From contig DSCJ01000130.1 of the NCBI GenBank assembly GCA_011049175.1, positions 1 to 51,477 of the forward strand: DNA of 51,477 nt, given 5' to 3'. Shown here piece by piece: positions 42,348 to 50,972 of the stretch. This DNA comes from Bacteroidota bacterium. GTDB taxonomy: Bacteria; Bacteroidota; Bacteroidia; Bacteroidales; VadinHA17. Made by a program: the position numbers and the translations under genes. The notes under the pieces are model-generated. The model was not told the DNA's origin and ran no database searches. It saw only the letters and a program-made list of their open reading frames with translations. Position 1 is the first letter of the stretch; each line of letters starts with the position of its first letter.

Positions 42348-43382
42348 ATGAAAAGCGGAAAGGACGTTACGATTTATGATATTGCCAGGGAACTGAATAT
42401 TTCTGCTTCAACTGTCAGCCGGGGATTGAAGAATCATCCTCACGTGAGAAAGGAGGTGAAGAAAAAAATTCTTTCCACTGCACGGAGGTTGGGTTATCAG
42501 AAAAACAAATTTGCCAGCGACCTGAGGCAAAAACGAACCCATACTATCGGAGTGATCGTGCCCCGTCTTGACAGTTATTTTGTGTCGACTGTCATTTCCG
42601 GTATGGAAAAGGTGGCTAATAAGGCAGGTTATAACTTAATTATAAGCCAGTCGCAGGAATCGGCCCAGAAGGAAAGTTCCATTGTAACCACCATGTTTAA
42701 CAGCCAGGTTGACGGATTGATGATTTCCCTGTCGTACAATACCAGGAATCTGGATCACCTGAATATTTTATTCAGAAAGAAAATTCCCATTGTTTTTTTC
42801 GATCGTGTATGCGATCATCCCAAGTGCAAAAGTGTGGTGATCAATAATTACAGGGCAGGTTATGAAGTAACTGAGCACCTGATCAAACAGGGATGTAAAA
42901 GGATCGTGCACCTGGGAGGAAGCCTGATCCGGAATGTGTATAATGATCGTTATCAGGGATACCGGCAGGCTCTGGCCGATCACAACATTCCTCATGACGA
43001 TAAACTGGTGATCATCAGCGATTTAAGTAATCAATCGGGAAGGGATGCTGCCCGCAGGATCATGGGCTGGAAAAACCTGCCCGACGGAATTTTCGCCGCC
43101 AATGATAATTCGGCTGTTTCTGCCATTTGTGAACTGAAACGGTCGGGAATCAAAATACCTGAAGATATTGCCATTGCGGGATTTAACAATGATCCGGTAT
43201 CCCGGGTGGTGGAACCGAACCTGACCACCGTGCATTACCCGGGAAGGGAAATGGGAGAAATATCGGCAGATACTTTGATCAACGCACTGAATCAAAGTCA
43301 GTCGGAGATTCTCAACAGCATTGTGCTGAGCCATTCACTGATCATTCGCGAATCTTCCAGAAGAAAGTCAAATCATGTTTGA
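42348..43382 (+). CDS. LacI-family transcriptional regulator of the xylan locus
   Basis: The 344-residue protein has an N-terminal LacI helix-turn-helix (about 6-30, TIYDIARELNISASTVSRGL) and hinge helix (LGYQKNKFASDLRQKR). A periplasmic-binding-like sugar sensor occupies about 62-340 (HTIGVIVPRLDSYFVSTV, GIFAANDNSA, VAIAGFNNDPVSR). It is divergent from the symporter operon and followed by GH67, SDR and ManD on its own strand. Its likely targets are the TGCAAYCGRTTGCA sites here and at susC. The inducer is probably a xylo- or aldouronic oligosaccharide. A possible promoter is TTTC-19 nt-TTAATTTG ending at 42330. Confidence 0.92.
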   Translation: MKSGKDVTIYDIARELNISASTVSRGLKNHPHVRKEVKKKILSTARRLGYQKNKFASDLRQKRTHTIGVIVPRLDSYFVSTVISGMEKVANKAGYNLIISQSQESAQKESSIVTTMFNSQVDGLMISLSYNTRNLDHLNILFRKKIPIVFFDRVCDHPKCKSVVINNYRAGYEVTEHLIKQGCKRIVHLGGSLIRNVYNDRYQGYRQALADHNIPHDDKLVIISDLSNQSGRDAARRIMGWKNLPDGIFAANDNSAVSAICELKRSGIKIPEDIAIAGFNNDPVSRVVEPNLTTVHYPGREMGEISADTLINALNQSQSEILNSIVLSHSLIIRESSRRKSNHV

Positions 43383-43402
43383 ATCCGGTTTAACGTTTTT
43401 TC

Positions 43403-45556
43403 ATGAGACCTTTTTCCCTGTTTTTGTGCATTTTGTTTCTATTCATTCCCCGGATATCGCTGGGAGAAAACAATGACCTCCTGTGGCTCGGATATCACCG
43501 GATTTCAGATGAACGTACCCTGGAACAGTACAGGAATACAGTCAGTGCCTGGATGATCGAAGGCGATTCGGAAACACTTCGGGTGGCCGGAGAAGAATTG
43601 CAGAGGGGACTGGACGGATTGCTCGGCACTTCTGTTCCCCGGGTAAACCGGATCACTCGCAACGGAACGGTTGTTGCCGGCACTCCCGGACATTCGGAAC
43701 GGATCGCTTCCATGGGCCTGAAGAAAAGGCTTGAAACCCTGGGAGAAGAAGGGTACCTGATTGTGAGCGACAGCATTGACAACAAAAAGGTGCTGGTAAT
43801 CGCTGCCAACCGGGATATCGGGGTTCTGTACGGAGTGTTTCACCTCCTGCGAATGATGCAAACCTGCCGGGATATCGGAAGGATAGAGCTCGAAAATTCA
43901 CCGGAAACAGATATCCGGGTACTGAACCACTGGGATAATCTGGACAGGACAGTAGAACGGGGATATGCTGGATTCTCGCTCTGGGACTGGCACAGGCTGC
44001 CCGGATACATTTCTCCGGTTTACCGTGAATATGCCCGGATGAATGCATCGGTAGGTATCAACGGAACCGTTCTGAACAATGTCAACGCCAATGCCCTGAT
44101 CCTTACCCCCCGCTATCTGAAAAAAGTGGCTGCCCTGGCCGATGTTTTCAGGCCTTATGGGATCAGGGTATATCTGTCCGCCCGCTTCAGCGCCCCGGTA
44201 GAAACAGGGAATTTGAAAACAGCCGACCCGCTTGATGAAGAGGTGAGGGCCTGGTGGAATGACAAAGCAGGCGAAATTTACCGGTATATCCCCGATTTCG
44301 GAGGGTTCCTGGTAAAAGCCAATTCAGAAGGACAGCCCGGACCCCAGGATTATGGCCGTACCCATGCTGATGGTGCCAACATGCTGGCCGATGCCCTGGA
44401 CCCCCACGGGGGAATTGTGATGTGGCGTGCCTTTGTGTATGATAACCGGGTGCCCGAAGACAGGGCCAAACAGGCCTACAATGAATTTGTTCCCCTCGAC
44501 GGCCATTTCAGGGACAATGTGCTGGTCCAGGTAAAAAACGGTCCCATCGATTTTCAACCCAGAGAACCTTTTCATCCCCTGTTCGGCGCCATGCCCCAAA
44601 CACCCCTGATGATGGAATTCCAGATCACCCAGGAATACCTTGGTTTTGCCACGCACCTGGTATATCTGGGCACTTTGTTCAAGGAGTGTCTCGATGCCGA
44701 TACCTATGCCAGAGGGAAAGGTTCCACGGTGGCCAGGGTGATTGACGGTTCCCTGGAAAATAAAAAAATATCCGGTATGGCCGGCGTAGCCAACACGGGA
44801 AACGACAGGAACTGGACAGGACATCCGTTCGGACAGGCCAACTGGTTCTGTTTCGGCCGTCTGGCATGGGACCCCTATCTTGATGCCGGCGATATCGCTG
44901 AAGAATGGATCCGAATGACATTCGGTAACCGCAACGATATGGTGTACATCATCAAAAACATGATGATGGCCTCCCGGGAGATCGCCGTTCATTATATGAC
45001 CCCCCTGGGGCTGCATCATATTATGGCCGAGGGCCATCATTACGGACCCGGACCCTGGGTCAGCTCCGGCCGGCCCGACTGGACATCGGTATATTATCAT
45101 CAGGCTGATTCTGAAGGGATTGGTTTTGACAGGACCCGCAGCGGCAGCAATGCTCTGGAACAATACCATCCACCGGTGAGAGATCTGTATGAAAATCCTG
45201 AAACCTGCCCCGAAGAATACCTGCTGTGGTTCCATCATCTGCCATGGGATTTCACGATGAGTTCCGGCAAAACCCTGTGGGAGGAATTGTGCTACCGGTA
45301 TTACCGGGGCGCCGAAAATGTGGTATGGCTAAGGAATGAATGGGAAAAAACGAAGGAATGGGTTGACAGGGAACGGTTTGAACAGGTGCGGATGCTTTTG
45401 AAGATACAGGAAAAAGAGGCTGACTGGTGGAGAAATGCCTGTGTGCTTTATTTTCAGTCTGTTTCGGGGAAACCCATACCGGAAGGGCTGGAACCTCCCG
45501 AACATGATCTTTCCTATTATGAAAATCTCAGGTTCCACTATGTGCCGGGGCATTGA
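43403..45556 (+). CDS. GH67 alpha-glucuronidase
   Basis: GH67 enzymes cleave (4-O-methyl)-glucuronic acid from the non-reducing terminal xylose of short xylo-oligosaccharides. The 717-residue protein has a signal peptide without lipobox (FLCILFLFIPRISLGEN), so it is periplasmic. An N-terminal domain (about 25-150, GVLYGVFHLLRMMQ) precedes the barrel with LNHWDNLDRTVERGYAG and GGFLVKANSEGQPGPQ, which carries a catalytic acidic residue region. The C-terminal domain includes NRNWTGHPFGQANW-like and HHLPWDFTMSSGKTLWEELC. It starts 20 nt after lacI and is probably co-transcribed with it. Confidence 0.95.
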   Translation: MRPFSLFLCILFLFIPRISLGENNDLLWLGYHRISDERTLEQYRNTVSAWMIEGDSETLRVAGEELQRGLDGLLGTSVPRVNRITRNGTVVAGTPGHSERIASMGLKKRLETLGEEGYLIVSDSIDNKKVLVIAANRDIGVLYGVFHLLRMMQTCRDIGRIELENSPETDIRVLNHWDNLDRTVERGYAGFSLWDWHRLPGYISPVYREYARMNASVGINGTVLNNVNANALILTPRYLKKVAALADVFRPYGIRVYLSARFSAPVETGNLKTADPLDEEVRAWWNDKAGEIYRYIPDFGGFLVKANSEGQPGPQDYGRTHADGANMLADALDPHGGIVMWRAFVYDNRVPEDRAKQAYNEFVPLDGHFRDNVLVQVKNGPIDFQPREPFHPLFGAMPQTPLMMEFQITQEYLGFATHLVYLGTLFKECLDADTYARGKGSTVARVIDGSLENKKISGMAGVANTGNDRNWTGHPFGQANWFCFGRLAWDPYLDAGDIAEEWIRMTFGNRNDMVYIIKNMMMASREIAVHYMTPLGLHHIMAEGHHYGPGPWVSSGRPDWTSVYYHQADSEGIGFDRTRSGSNALEQYHPPVRDLYENPETCPEEYLLWFHHLPWDFTMSSGKTLWEELCYRYYRGAENVVWLRNEWEKTKEWVDRERFEQVRMLLKIQEKEADWWRNACVLYFQSVSGKPIPEGLEPPEHDLSYYENLRFHYVPGH

Positions 45557-45585
45557 AGTGCAGAATTGATAAACTTTAATAAATT

Positions 45586-46335
45586 ATGAGTAAACAAGAA
45601 AATAAAATTGCCATCATTACCGGGGGATCGTCGGGCCTTGGCCTGGCAACGGCCAGAAAATTCGTCAGTGAAGGGATCAGGGTGGTAGTGATTGGCCGCG
45701 ATTCCCGGAAGCTGCAGCATGCATCGAAAATACTCGGAGAAAAGGCAATGTGCCTGGTTTTTGATCTGAATGAACTGGAGAATATTCCGGGACTGGTGAA
45801 GAAAATATTCGGTGAATTTGGGACGATCGATATCCTGGTAAACAATGCCGGGATACACCTGAAGAAAGATTTTTTCGAAACCACCGACGAGGAGTACAGC
45901 CGGATCATTCATGTCAATCAGATGGCCGTGTTTGCCCTTACCCGCGAAGTGGCAGGTGTAATGAAAAAAACAGGCGGAGGTGTGGTACTTAATATCAGTT
46001 CCATGGCTTCACAGTACGGTCTTCCCAAAGTCATTGCCTATTCTGCAGCCAAGGCGGCAGTGGAAGGAATGACCCGGGCCATGACAGTCGACCTGTCGCC
46101 CCTGGGCATCCGGGTGAACTGTATTGCCCCCGGATTTATTATGACCAGCATGTCGGAAAATGCTTTTGACAATGATCCGGAAAGAAAGGCAAGGGTTCTG
46201 GCGCGGACTCCCCTCGGCAGGCTGGGAACTCCCGAGGAAGTGGCTGAGGCAGCCTATTTCCTGGTGTCCGATGCGTCTTCTTTTATTTCCGGTGTTGTGT
46301 TACCGGTTGACGGCGGAAACTCCGTCGGATTTTAA
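45586..46335 (+). CDS. SDR oxidoreductase, probable D-fructuronate reductase
   Basis: The 249-residue classical SDR has TGGSSGLG (cofactor), NNAG (NNAGIHLKK), catalytic Ser in LNISSMASQYG and YSAAK, and the usual terminus GVVLPVDGGNS. Its position between GH67 (glucuronate release) and mannonate dehydratase suggests it reduces fructuronate to D-mannonate, as SDR-type UxuB proteins do in Bacillus. Generic SDR sequence alone does not prove this; a different sugar acid or a gluconate-type reductase is possible. Confidence 0.75.
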   Translation: MSKQENKIAIITGGSSGLGLATARKFVSEGIRVVVIGRDSRKLQHASKILGEKAMCLVFDLNELENIPGLVKKIFGEFGTIDILVNNAGIHLKKDFFETTDEEYSRIIHVNQMAVFALTREVAGVMKKTGGGVVLNISSMASQYGLPKVIAYSAAKAAVEGMTRAMTVDLSPLGIRVNCIAPGFIMTSMSENAFDNDPERKARVLARTPLGRLGTPEEVAEAAYFLVSDASSFISGVVLPVDGGNSVGF

Positions 46336-46411
46336 ATATATTTCCCGTTCTTTTTGAAGATATGCGGGGAACCCACATGATAAGCACACTTCAGTTCAAT
46401 GTTGACGGCAT

Positions 46412-47620
46412 ATGAAAATAACGGATGCAAAAGTCATTGTCACCTGCCCAGGGAGGAATTTTGTTACCCTGAAGGTTTACACCAATGAGGGAATATACGG
46501 CCTGGGGGATGCTACCCTCAACGGCAGGGAGAAGTCGGTGGTTTCATACCTGGAAGATCATTGTATTCCTGCCCTGATAGGGAAAGATCCCGATAATATT
46601 GAAGACATCTGGCATTACTTTTACAAAGGAGCCTACTGGAAGCGAGGGCCGGTTACCATGACGGCGGTGTCGGCCATCGATATGGCCCTGTGGGATATCA
46701 AGGCGAAAAAGCTGAATACCCCCCTTTTTAACCTTCTGGGAGGAAAAAGCCGTGACCGGGTACTGGTGTATGCCCATGCCTCGGGAAAAGAAATGAACGA
46801 GACCGTTGAAAGAACGGGAAAGCTGATCGATGAGGGATATCAGGCTGTCAGGGTGCAATCGGGTATTCCGGGAGTGTCTCATGCCTACGGTGTAACAAGG
46901 GAAGAGAAACGGTATGAGCCGGCCGGGAAGGGTATCCCGTTTGAAGAGCAATGGAACACGTCAAGGTACTTACAGTATATCCCCGAACTTTTTGAGAAAC
47001 TGAGGGCAACTTTCGGAAATGAGATACACCTGTTGCACGATGTGCATCACCGGTGCAGCCCCATGGAAGCTGCCCGGCTGGCAAAGGAACTGGAGCCCAG
47101 CCACCTTTTCTGGCTGGAAGACCCGGTCAGCGCCGAACTGCAGGAAAGCCTCCGGCTGATAAGAATGCATTCCACTACTCCCATTGCGATTGGAGAGGTA
47201 TTCAACACGGTATACGATTTTACCACCCTGGTTACGGAACAGCTTATCGATTACATCCGCATGCCCCTGGTGCACGGCGGCGGAATTACGCATTTGCTTA
47301 AAGCGGCCGCCTTTGCTTCCTTTTACCATGTACGGACAGGTTTTCACGGCGCTACCGATCTGTCACCAGTGAATATGGCGGCTGCCCTGCATTTTGATCT
47401 GGCTGTAAACAATTTCGGTATACAGGAATACATGGTACACGAGAACGTGGTGAACGAGGTTTTCCGGATCAATTACCATTTTGAGAAGGGCTATCTGTAC
47501 ATTGACAACACTCCGGGAATCGGTGTGGATATTGACGAGGGGAAAGCCGCGAAATATCCGTATTCTATGGCTTCGCTGCCTGTAAGCAGGAAAGAAGACG
47601 GTACGATGTTTTACTGGTAA
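46412..47620 (+). CDS. manD: D-mannonate dehydratase, enolase superfamily (ManD/RspA)
   Basis: The 402-residue enzyme dehydrates D-mannonate to 2-keto-3-deoxygluconate. The start MKITDAKVIVTCPGRNFV is the family N-terminus. Metal ligands D210, E236 and E262 (LHDVHHR, WLEDPV, GEVFN) and the catalytic residues R147, Y159 and H212 sit at the same positions as those reported for the characterised Novosphingobium enzyme, so high activity is plausible. It differs from the non-homologous UxuA. It closes the lacI-GH67-SDR-manD unit, before a hairpin terminator. Uronate isomerase (UxaC) and KDG kinase are not in the window. Confidence 0.93.
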   Translation: MKITDAKVIVTCPGRNFVTLKVYTNEGIYGLGDATLNGREKSVVSYLEDHCIPALIGKDPDNIEDIWHYFYKGAYWKRGPVTMTAVSAIDMALWDIKAKKLNTPLFNLLGGKSRDRVLVYAHASGKEMNETVERTGKLIDEGYQAVRVQSGIPGVSHAYGVTREEKRYEPAGKGIPFEEQWNTSRYLQYIPELFEKLRATFGNEIHLLHDVHHRCSPMEAARLAKELEPSHLFWLEDPVSAELQESLRLIRMHSTTPIAIGEVFNTVYDFTTLVTEQLIDYIRMPLVHGGGITHLLKAAAFASFYHVRTGFHGATDLSPVNMAAALHFDLAVNNFGIQEYMVHENVVNEVFRINYHFEKGYLYIDNTPGIGVDIDEGKAAKYPYSMASLPVSRKEDGTMFYW

Positions 47621-47695
47621 TGAATACCGGTTGATTACGCCCGCAGGCCATCTACATTGTTCTGGCGGCCGCTTCGGGTTGCTCATGCAATAACA

Positions 47696-47725
47696 AAAGC
47701 CCGGGATATTGGTTCCGGGCTTTTT
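47696..47725. terminator. Bidirectional terminator between manD and prx
   Basis: AAAGCCCGG (47696-47704) and CCGGGCTTT (47715-47723) form a 9-bp stem with T5 on the plus strand and an A/T flank on the other, between converging genes. Confidence 0.85.
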
Positions 47726-47748
47726 CTCTGATGGTTCAGAATATCCCT

Positions 47749-48465
47749 CTACTTCTTCAGCACGGTTTTCAGCACTTTCTCCTTGTCCAGAGGCTTGGTG
47801 CAGAAGAACCAGTCGTAGCACTTCATCTCGTCCTTGCTTTCCATTCTTTCCTTTGCGGTGCCACAGGATCCGGCTGTGGGAACGATCACATCATCGCCCG
47901 GACGCCAGTCGGCCGGCAGGGCCACCCCGAACTTATCGGCTGTCTGCAGGCCGATCAGCACCCGGTACAGTTCGTCGAAATTACGTCCCAGGCTCAGAGG
48001 ATAGTAAATGATGGTACGGATAATTCCCTGAGGGTCAATAAAGAATACGGCTCTTACCGCTTTGGTATTGGCTTCGCCGGGCATGATCATCCCGTATTTT
48101 TTTGCCACTTCCATGGTGATGTCCTCGATCAATGGGAATGTTACCTCCACATCCTTCATGCCTTTGTATTCGATCTTTTCTTTGATAGTACGAAGCCAGG
48201 CAATATGGCTGTACAATCCGTCAACGGAAAGACCAACCAGCTTGCAGTTGGCTTCTTCGAACTGTTTTTCCATGGTGGCAAAGGTCATGAATTCCGAGGT
48301 GCAAACCGGGGTAAAATCGGCCGGGTGACTGAACAGAATCACCCAGTTCCCTTTGTAATCTTCCGGGAAATTGATCTCTCCCTGTGTGGTCACGGCTTTG
48401 AAAGCCGGCGCCGGTTCCCCGATACGGGGCATAACATTCGTCTGTACTTCCTGTGTTGTTTCCAT
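47749..48465 (-). CDS. Peroxiredoxin, Prx6/archaeal-type
   Basis: The 238-residue thiol peroxidase reduces hydrogen peroxide and organic peroxides. The peroxidatic cysteine is C55 in PADFTPVCTSEF. The C-terminal arm contains C201, C216 and C222; the C216-x5-C222 pair matches in spacing the resolving cysteines C207/C213 of archaeal thioredoxin-dependent peroxidase, so this is probably a 2-Cys member of the Prx6 group. There is no signal peptide, so it is cytoplasmic. It lies 44 nt after a PerR-like regulator on the same strand. Confidence 0.9.
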   Translation of the reverse strand: METTQEVQTNVMPRIGEPAPAFKAVTTQGEINFPEDYKGNWVILFSHPADFTPVCTSEFMTFATMEKQFEEANCKLVGLSVDGLYSHIAWLRTIKEKIEYKGMKDVEVTFPLIEDITMEVAKKYGMIMPGEANTKAVRAVFFIDPQGIIRTIIYYPLSLGRNFDELYRVLIGLQTADKFGVALPADWRPGDDVIVPTAGSCGTAKERMESKDEMKCYDWFFCTKPLDKEKVLKTVLKK

Positions 48466-48509
48466 GTTGTTATGATTTTATTGGTTTATATAATGATGTT
48501 TTGTGTTGG

Positions 48510-48971
48510 CTATTTATGGTGGCGGGAATCATGTCCTTGCTCATCATCCGTTCCGGTGTCTGTAAAATTTCCTACCAGCTGGAGCCTGATCTCTTCCAGG
48601 TGAAACCCCGGAATTTGTTTCTTCCTGAAATAATCCTCCAGCATGCGGGTCAGTTCGTCATCAAAATAATCGGTGATCTGCCCCGATTGAGCGGTGTACA
48701 GATGATGATGCGGCTCTGTCCGGGCATCGAACCGCATAATGTCGCGGTCGGAAGTAACCCGCTTGATCATGCCTTTTTCAACAAAAGTTTCCAGGATTTT
48801 GTATACGGTTCCGGTGGCGATGTGCGGATATTTTTCCCTGATCACACCGGTAATGGTATCGGTAGAGGGGTGTGTGTTCATGCTTCTGAGGGTTTCCAGA
48901 ACCGCCAGCCGCTGCGGTGTAACCTTCAACCCGTGCTTGATAAGCGTATTTCTGGCATCCTCTTCGAACAT
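48510..48971 (-). CDS. PerR-like Fur-family regulator lacking structural zinc cysteines
   Basis: The 153-residue protein has the Fur winged helix (VTPQRLAVLETL, ATGTVYKILETFVEKGMI). The regulatory metal ligands of Bacillus PerR (H37, D85, H91, H93, D104) align at a constant offset of three as H34, D82, H88, H90 and D101. The Asp at the last position separates PerR from Fur. The two CxxC pairs of the structural zinc site are absent: the first is T93-AQ-S96, and the protein contains no cysteine at all. The histidine-rich tail (DSRHHK) is another oddity. Next to a peroxiredoxin gene, a peroxide-sensing role through histidine oxidation is likely. Confidence 0.87.
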   Translation of the reverse strand: MFEEDARNTLIKHGLKVTPQRLAVLETLRSMNTHPSTDTITGVIREKYPHIATGTVYKILETFVEKGMIKRVTSDRDIMRFDARTEPHHHLYTAQSGQITDYFDDELTRMLEDYFRKKQIPGFHLEEIRLQLVGNFTDTGTDDEQGHDSRHHK

Positions 48972-48995
48972 GATAATAAATATTAAATGATAATA

Positions 48996-49045
48996 ATTCT
49001 TAAATAAGAATGTGTAAATATAAGAATATTATTTATACCTGTCAA
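48996..49045 (-). promoter_or_regulatory. perR-prx promoter with Fur/PerR-type palindrome
   Basis: On the minus strand TTG (49043-49045), 20 nt, TATATTTA (49015-49022). The perfect palindrome ATTCTTAAATAAGAAT (48996-49011) sits at the transcription start, where a repressor would act. Further AT-rich GATAAT-type half sites lie at 48971-48995. Confidence 0.65.
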
Positions 49046-49126
49046 TACCCAGAGGAAAAAAATTTAGGGGAATACCTTTTTACAGGTCATTCCCCGTTTC
49101 AATTTCCATGGAGCCCCGGAACGGGT

Positions 49127-50701
49127 TCAGATTCCGGTCAGCTCATTGGCCCGCCAGCTGTCGATGGTATCCAGGGGATAAATAGGCCTCGGGATGTGTT
49201 CGTATTTCAGCCCGGACGGATCGATGTTGCTCAGTCCGGGTGTTTTGATGTTGAATGTTTTCCGGTTGTACAGCAGGTACCGGTAACGGAAGGGGAAAAG
49301 GTTTTTCACCACCACGATATCGGCTTTCCAGAGGGACAGTCCAAGGTCCCTGAATTCCGACGGATAACGCGAAGCCATGGGAAGTTCGGAAAGCACCAGG
49401 TGTATCCCGTCGTGTTTGATGATCAGGGTTTTCCCGAAAGAAGTTTCTTCTTTCCTGATGATTACTCCTGAATAGGGTATGGTTTTATTGTATGCTGTAT
49501 CAATCTTGCCTCCGACCATGAGGGTTACCTCATCACCCACCTCGTTTTTCCAGGCCTCCCTGGTGGCCTGTTCATCACGCAGGGTGATGTATGAGGTAAG
49601 GTCGCTGCCGTGTTCCAGCAGGGCTTTGAGTATCCAGGTGCTTTCCCCGGGGGTGCCGGTGCCAACGGCATCGGAAACATCGCAGAAAACGGTGGTGCCC
49701 AGCATACGGGCCAGCTTTTTTTTACGTGCCAGCCCGATGGCTTCTTCCGGGCTGTTGCCTTCGGGCTGGGGTACATCGCGTACCGCCCAGGCCATGGCGG
49801 CAATACTGTCGGCCATTTCCTGTGCCAGCTCCTGGTTCCCGTTCGTTATGGCGATGGTGGAATAGCCCAGTTCGGGCTCGTCGATCCAGATATGGACAGG
49901 GAAAAAAGAAACCGAAAGTACCTCATCTTTCCTTTCCATTTTTTTCATGGTGCGGAAGATCTTCCGGAAAGGAGGCAGGAAATCGATGTTCATTCCTCCC
50001 CCTTTGAGCAGGCGCATTTTGTTTACCGTCATCACCGGATCGATCTCATCCAGCACGGTACGGATCAGCAGGCTTCCGGTGCGGTATCCGGTGTCGAAAT
50101 GATCGCGGTGCGGATTGGTGTGGTAACCCACCAGAATATCGGCTGCCTGTTCCCGGCGGCGGGTGATGCTGGCGTGCAGGTCAAAACTGGCGGCAATGGG
50201 GATATCCTCTCCCACCAGGGCCCGCAGTTCCTGCAGCAGATCCCCTTCCGGGTCGAACATGCCTTCCACTCCCATGGCTCCGTGTAGGGAAAGGTAGATC
50301 CCATCCACCTTTTTCTGTTCTCTGACTCCCGAAAGAATGGTTTCCTTCATTGCCGAGTAGAAAGTACTGTCAATGGGCCCGCCCGACATGGATTTGGCCT
50401 GGACCAGGGGAATAGTGCGTATCCTTCCTTTTCCGTGCTTCTTTACGGCTTTCAGGAAACCTGCCAGTTGCTTTTTTTCTTCGGCGGCAGAAGTTACCAC
50501 CTCATCACCAAAGAACAGGTGGTCGGCTTTGAAATCGCGTTCGGTGGTCAGCACGGGCGAAAAGGAGTTCACCTCGTGCATGAATTCGGCATACAGAATA
50601 ATTTTGGTATCATCTGTATCAACCGGTTCCTGTTTCTGTGAGCAGGAAGGAAAAAACAGGATGGTGGAAAACAACAGGCCTGTTATGCAGGTTGATCTCA
50701 T
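49127..50701 (-). CDS. M81-family (MlrC-like) metallopeptidase, lipoprotein
   Basis: The 524-residue protein has lipobox FFPSC (Cys20) and two MlrC domains. The N-terminal domain (about 35-330) carries LYAEFMHEVNSFSP, IYLSLHGAMG and AASFDLHASITRR, which supply the zinc-site His/Asp/His region. The C-terminal domain (about 350-500) has VFCDVSDAVGTGTPGEST. MlrC completes microcystin degradation in sphingomonads, but M81 members are widespread and hydrolyse other small peptides; here the substrate is unknown. It is unusual in being a lipoprotein, so it would act in the periplasm or at the surface. It appears monocistronic. Confidence 0.85.
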   Translation of the reverse strand: MRSTCITGLLFSTILFFPSCSQKQEPVDTDDTKIILYAEFMHEVNSFSPVLTTERDFKADHLFFGDEVVTSAAEEKKQLAGFLKAVKKHGKGRIRTIPLVQAKSMSGGPIDSTFYSAMKETILSGVREQKKVDGIYLSLHGAMGVEGMFDPEGDLLQELRALVGEDIPIAASFDLHASITRRREQAADILVGYHTNPHRDHFDTGYRTGSLLIRTVLDEIDPVMTVNKMRLLKGGGMNIDFLPPFRKIFRTMKKMERKDEVLSVSFFPVHIWIDEPELGYSTIAITNGNQELAQEMADSIAAMAWAVRDVPQPEGNSPEEAIGLARKKKLARMLGTTVFCDVSDAVGTGTPGESTWILKALLEHGSDLTSYITLRDEQATREAWKNEVGDEVTLMVGGKIDTAYNKTIPYSGVIIRKEETSFGKTLIIKHDGIHLVLSELPMASRYPSEFRDLGLSLWKADIVVVKNLFPFRYRYLLYNRKTFNIKTPGLSNIDPSGLKYEHIPRPIYPLDTIDSWRANELTGI

Positions 50702-50972
50702 AGGAGAGTGGTTTTGATGGTTTGTTGCCGCAAGTTAATAAATCTGTGGTTTTTCTGGCAGGTACTACCGGTTGATACGACTGGTGTCAATACCCGGCAT
50801 GTTGGTAACGGGAGGAAAATCCACTGATGTCCAAACTGCAGTGGTGTTCAGACAGGCCCATGTGACAGGGTATTTTTCCTGTCCGGCCAAAAGTTGCTGT
50901 GGTGATGAAGGGGGAAGCGGAGATTTTGAAGGATTCAGGTAAAAAATTTCTGAGCTCGTTTTACGGTTCTGA
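50702..50972. other. Intergenic region without recognised features
   Basis: No ORF, strong hairpin or consensus promoter was identified between the M81 gene and the BACON/Ig-like gene. Confidence 0.5.

Noticed and set aside
49082-49126. Hairpin CCCGTT/AACGGG after the M81 gene as terminator
   Set aside because: Only a 6-bp stem with a long loop and no T-run on the minus strand; too weak to list.
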